The notes under the pieces were generated by a model. That model was not told the origin of the DNA. It searched no databases and saw nothing but the letters and a program-made list of their open reading frames with translations. A stretch of 9,384 nucleotides of DNA, taken from Schaedlerella sp. (GTDB lineage: Bacteria > Bacillota > Clostridia > Lachnospirales > Lachnospiraceae). This document shows positions 7,706 through 9,384 of this stretch, piece by piece. The position numbers and the translations under genes were made by a program. The DNA lies in contig JAHHTO010000093.1 in the NCBI GenBank assembly GCA_020024595.1, positions 1 to 9,384 of the forward strand, written 5' to 3'. Every line of letters begins with the position of its first letter. Position 1 is the stretch's first letter.

Positions 7706-7713
7706 CACCTCCT
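7706..7713 (-). promoter_or_regulatory. Ribosome binding site fixing the regulator start
   Basis: AGGAGGTG lies 4 nt upstream of the ATG at 7701. The open frame runs on to an ATG at 7758 with no comparable site, so the 914-aa start is preferred to the 933-aa one. Confidence 0.8.
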
Positions 7714-7740
7714 ACTAAAATACCGCCTCTTGACGATATT

Positions 7741-7746
7741 ATTATA
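7741..7746 (-). promoter_or_regulatory. Possible activator-dependent promoter -10 box (P2)
   Basis: A perfect TATAAT on the minus strand lies 40 nt before the regulator start. No recognisable -35 box is found at 16-18 bp (17 bp gives CGGACG), as is common at promoters needing an activator. The two AGTGTCG repeats sit about 45 and 75 bp upstream of it, which would suit an activator. It could also be chance in A/T-rich DNA. Confidence 0.35.
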
Positions 7747-7785
7747 CAAATTAAACAATATAGCGTCCGCAGTTCAAATTAAAAA

Positions 7786-7822
7786 CGACACTAAACACAA
7801 AAATAACCTAAAATTCGACACT
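7786..7822 (-). repeat. AGTGTCG direct repeats, candidate operator
   Basis: AGTGTCG occurs at 7792-7786 and at 7822-7816, in the same orientation exactly 30 bp apart, close to three helical turns. Both copies are followed by T/A-rich sequence. They lie between two candidate promoters of the operon and just upstream of the regulator gene. A winged-helix protein bound as a dimer or tetramer could use such sites. With only two copies, the evidence is position and spacing. Confidence 0.4.
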
Positions 7823-7865
7823 GCAAAGTAAATATATCCTACAATATCTAATGGTTTCATTCTTT

Positions 7866-7893
7866 ATTATACAGTACGGATTGGTTGATTCAA
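7866..7893 (-). promoter_or_regulatory. Sigma-A-type promoter of the PTS operon (P1)
   Basis: TTGAAT (7893-7888) and TATAAT (7871-7866) are 16 bp apart on the minus strand. The start would be near 7858, giving a leader of about 157 nt that contains the AGTGTCG repeats. The -35 overlaps an 11-nt palindrome, GTTGATTCAAC (7884-7894), which could be a regulator site. No acceptable sigma-54 -24/-12 promoter was found between 7702 and 7920. Confidence 0.5.
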
Positions 7894-7956
7894 CACTAGC
7901 TTCTGACATGGCAATAAGCCCTTACAATGATTGACTAACTTGTTCTTCACGCAAAA

Positions 7957-7989
7957 AAGCTCAGTTCGATATCAAATCAAACTGAGCTT
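7957..7989 (-). terminator. Rho-independent terminator after the 141-aa gene (repeat copy 2)
   Basis: On the minus strand, AAGCTCAG and CTGAGCTT arms pair around a 17-nt interval; with flanking A and T residues the stem reaches 11 bp (7956-7966 with 7980-7990). A run of six T follows on the minus strand (7958-7953 region), making a standard terminator about 85 nt after the stop codon at 8074. On the plus strand it ends in TTTCTATTTT, so it may work both ways. It separates the small-gene region from the PTS operon promoters and matches the unit at 476-508 at 29 of 33 positions. Confidence 0.75.
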
Positions 7990-8073
7990 TCTATTTTAAA
8001 TCTCTTTTACAATAATACCATATAAAAACAGTCATCTTGCAACTTATCCAAATGTTTCCAATACAATCACCCC

Positions 8074-8499
8074 TTATATGGAAGTTTCATGCTGTAACAG
8101 CTCCAAAACATTCTCTCTTACCTCATCTGCATTTAAAATCTCATGTTTTATGGATTTCATGTCATGAAATGTATAATGCAGTTCACCCAACAGGATTGTC
8201 TTAAGCGAATCCCCTGTAAACACAACAAGCATCACATCCACATCATCCGCTGAATAGGGTTCTGCATCCTCAAGCATCCTGCGTTCCTTACATGTCGCCA
8301 GATATTGCAGAATACTGTCTTCGTCATATTCTTGGAGCAATATGAGTTCATTTTGCGCATTTCGCACCTTAACGATATCAATCGCACTCATTTGTGGGTC
8401 TCGAACGATTGGAATCGGTTTCCAATACAGATATGCTGCGAGTACAATGAGAGCGATTGCCCCAAGCACACTGGCAATCCTTTTAGAAATACGAAACAT
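8074..8499 (-). CDS. Small N-terminally membrane-anchored protein, function unknown
   Basis: A 141-aa protein with a basic N terminus (MFRISKR), one membrane segment at about residues 8-25 (ASVLGAIALIVLAAYLYW) and an outside-facing domain of about 115 residues with alternating beta and acidic helical stretches (SAIDIVKVRNAQNELILL; VDVMLVVFTGDSLKTILLG; ILNADEVRENVLELL). The layout is like small Bacillota lipoprotein or anchored domains of unknown function such as DUF5301, but I cannot confirm membership. ATG 8499 is chosen because the likely promoter lies at 8552-8580, inside the longer 170-aa reading, and GGAAGGTG precedes it, though at a long 12-nt spacing. It stands alone with its own promoter and terminator. 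Confidence 0.65.
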   Translation of the reverse strand: MFRISKRIASVLGAIALIVLAAYLYWKPIPIVRDPQMSAIDIVKVRNAQNELILLQEYDEDSILQYLATCKERRMLEDAEPYSADDVDVMLVVFTGDSLKTILLGELHYTFHDMKSIKHEILNADEVRENVLELLQHETSI

Positions 8500-8551
8500 C
8501 GCGCAATCACACACCTTCCGGTCACAATACGTTATCTGATTATATAACATA

Positions 8552-8580
8552 AATATAGCATATGATGATACGACCATCAA
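8552..8580 (-). promoter_or_regulatory. Promoter of the membrane-anchored small protein
   Basis: TTGATG (8580-8575) and TATATT (8557-8552) are 17 bp apart on the minus strand. Transcription would start near 8545, about 46 nt before the chosen ATG. A second TATAAT lies a little downstream without a clear -35. Confidence 0.45.
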
Positions 8581-8692
8581 CATCATGATTCATATGAGAA
8601 CAGCACTTTAACAGCCCAATACTATACACATATCCAGATAGTTTGCCATCGAAAAACAGAAAGACCCTTAAGGATAGAAATCATCTTTTTGG

Positions 8693-8731
8693 CAAAGTCA
8701 TGCCACCCCTAAAAGGGGTGGCATGACTTTG
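8693..8731. repeat. Perfect 18-bp-arm inverted repeat (hairpin element)
   Basis: Arms 8693-8710 and 8714-8731 are perfect reverse complements around a 3-nt loop (AAA). The core is GCCACCCCT paired with AGGGGTGGC, the most G/C-rich stretch nearby. It begins 46 nt after the stop of the secreted-protein gene. Neither strand has a T-tract after the hairpin, so it is not a normal intrinsic terminator. A shorter inverted pair, TTTGCCA (8642-8648) and TGGCAAA (8690-8696), overlaps its edge, so alternative folds are possible. It could be a dispersed repeat, the remnant of a hairpin-ended mobile element, or an mRNA 3' end barrier. Confidence 0.7.
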
Positions 8732-8777
8732 TACAGTACCACAATATATCCAGATACAAAATAATTTTATATGGACT

Positions 8778-9260
8778 TTAATTATTCAACTTAATATATA
8801 GAGTAACATTACTCCCTTCCTCGCTCAAACTTCTAACTCTGATACGAAAATCGTTTAGATATCCGATATCTCCAAATGTAGCCGAATCTCCAATCTCAAT
8901 TCGTTCTTCTGATACCTCTTCCCAATCACCATTAACTCTTTGCTCAACTAAAACGCCCAGTAATTCACATCCTTCGCTCTCTTCAAATGATACACGTAAA
9001 GAAGCACCATTCGCATAATCATAGTTTGTTGATTGAAGGATAATCTTGTATGCAGAGCCTGCATAACAAGTCATTTCTCCGTTTACATCTTGGCGTTTTT
9101 CTAAGACATCTTCTGAACTTACTTCAATTTCTTGCATCGCCAAAACATCTGCTGATGCAGGCATATCTGCATCAGCACACAATTAAGTAGCACCTGCACC
9201 ACCTGCCATGACAAGCATCAATGTCAGCGTCGTAAGGATCCTAATGATTCGTGCGTTCAT
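8778..9260 (-). pseudogene. Secreted beta-rich protein gene with an in-frame TAA after its signal sequence
   Basis: ATG 9260 opens a signal-like sequence (MNARIIRILTTLTLMLVMAG), then reaches TAA at 9185-9183 after 25 codons. The same frame continues directly for 134 codons (LCADADMPASADVLAMQEIE and on). The body is acidic and beta-rich, with STNYDYANGASLRVSFEE, then YLNDFRIRVRSLSEEG and the end VTLYIKLNN, typical of a small exported domain. The uninterrupted frame on both sides argues for a recent nonsense change. Alternatives are sequencing error, or restart at the TTG 9182, which has AGGTG about 8 nt upstream but would give a protein lacking the hydrophobic segment. A further in-frame ATG exists at 9272. 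No family recognised. Confidence 0.55.
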
Positions 9261-9305
9261 ATCATGATACATACATTTTCTGCCATTTCAAATTGTTCAC
9301 TCCGC

Positions 9306-9384
9306 TCAAGTCCACGAAATTTGGAATGTAGCGTTGCCTCCCATTCCCTTTGTAACCGCTGCCGTTACATAAAAGTCATCAAAT
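9306..9384 (-). CDS. 3' end of a probable secreted paralogue (partial)
   Basis: The last 25 codons of a gene entering from the right edge, ending at TGA 9308-9306. The sequence DDFYVTAAVTKGMGG then NATFQISWT looks like a terminal beta-hairpin. Aligned without gaps to the end of the 8778-9260 gene, it shares D, F, G, N, T and I at the same spacing and ends one residue earlier. The two genes are 45 nt apart and could be co-transcribed. The short length leaves the call tentative. Confidence 0.4.
   Translation of the reverse strand, partial: FDDFYVTAAVTKGMGGNATFQISWT

Noticed and set aside
7750..7770. A GG-N10-GT spacing on the minus strand (CGGACGCTATATTGTTT) resembling a sigma-54 promoter
   Set aside because: The -12 GC is GT and the -24 box does not read TGGCAC, so it is too poor a match to call; at most a vestige.
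8500..8586. Longer 170-aa reading of the membrane-anchored protein
   Set aside because: The extra residues cover the best promoter match, while the shorter start gives a standard basic N terminus followed by a membrane segment.
8693..8731. Calling the perfect hairpin an ordinary intrinsic terminator
   Set aside because: No T-run follows it on either strand, so it is reported as an inverted repeat.

Overview
The window looks like a mid-to-low GC Bacillota (Firmicutes) chromosome, probably a gut anaerobe. The basis is strong AGGAGG-type ribosome binding sites, sigma-A-like promoters, a mannose-family PTS with a LevR-type regulator, and A/T-rich intergenic DNA. An Erysipelotrichia- or Clostridia-like host is a guess from gene content, not something the sequence proves. 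Every supported gene lies on the minus strand, so transcription runs from high to low coordinates.

The core (7701 down to 531) is a compact seven-gene operon. In transcription order it encodes a 914-aa LevR-family PRD regulator, a FrlC-like sugar epimerase (TIM barrel), mannose-family PTS subunits IIA, IIB, IIC and IID, and a FrlB/Gfr-like SIS-domain deglycase. Junctions overlap by 11 and 14 nt, abut as stop-start, or are separated by 11 to 89 nt, so translational coupling is likely. A mannose-family PTS, an FrlC-like epimerase and an FrlB-like deglycase together point to uptake and cleavage of a glycated amino acid (Amadori or Heyns product such as fructoselysine or glucoselysine). The PTS would import and phosphorylate the substrate, and the SIS protein would split it into sugar 6-phosphate and free amine. 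The exact substrate is inferred.

The regulator is the most unusual protein. Its winged helix, EIIA-like histidine and PRD2 histidine are present. Its AAA+ domain has lost the GAFTGA loop, the Walker B acidic pair, the Walker A Ser/Thr and the arginine-finger motif, so it probably does not act as a sigma-54 activator. A 7-bp sequence repeated 30 bp apart upstream of it is a candidate operator.

The flanks look like accessory DNA. On the left (1-367) is a small secreted-protein gene broken by a frame change and a stop. On the right are a membrane-anchored 141-aa protein (8074-8499), a secreted beta-rich protein whose reading frame carries an in-frame TAA after its signal sequence (8778-9260), and the 3' end of a probable paralogue (9306-9384). 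Two near-identical 33-nt hairpins with the same loop and a compensatory stem change lie after gene ends at 476-508 and 7957-7989, bracketing the operon. A perfect 18-bp-arm hairpin without a T-tract lies at 8693-8731. No tRNA, rRNA, CRISPR array or transposase gene was seen.
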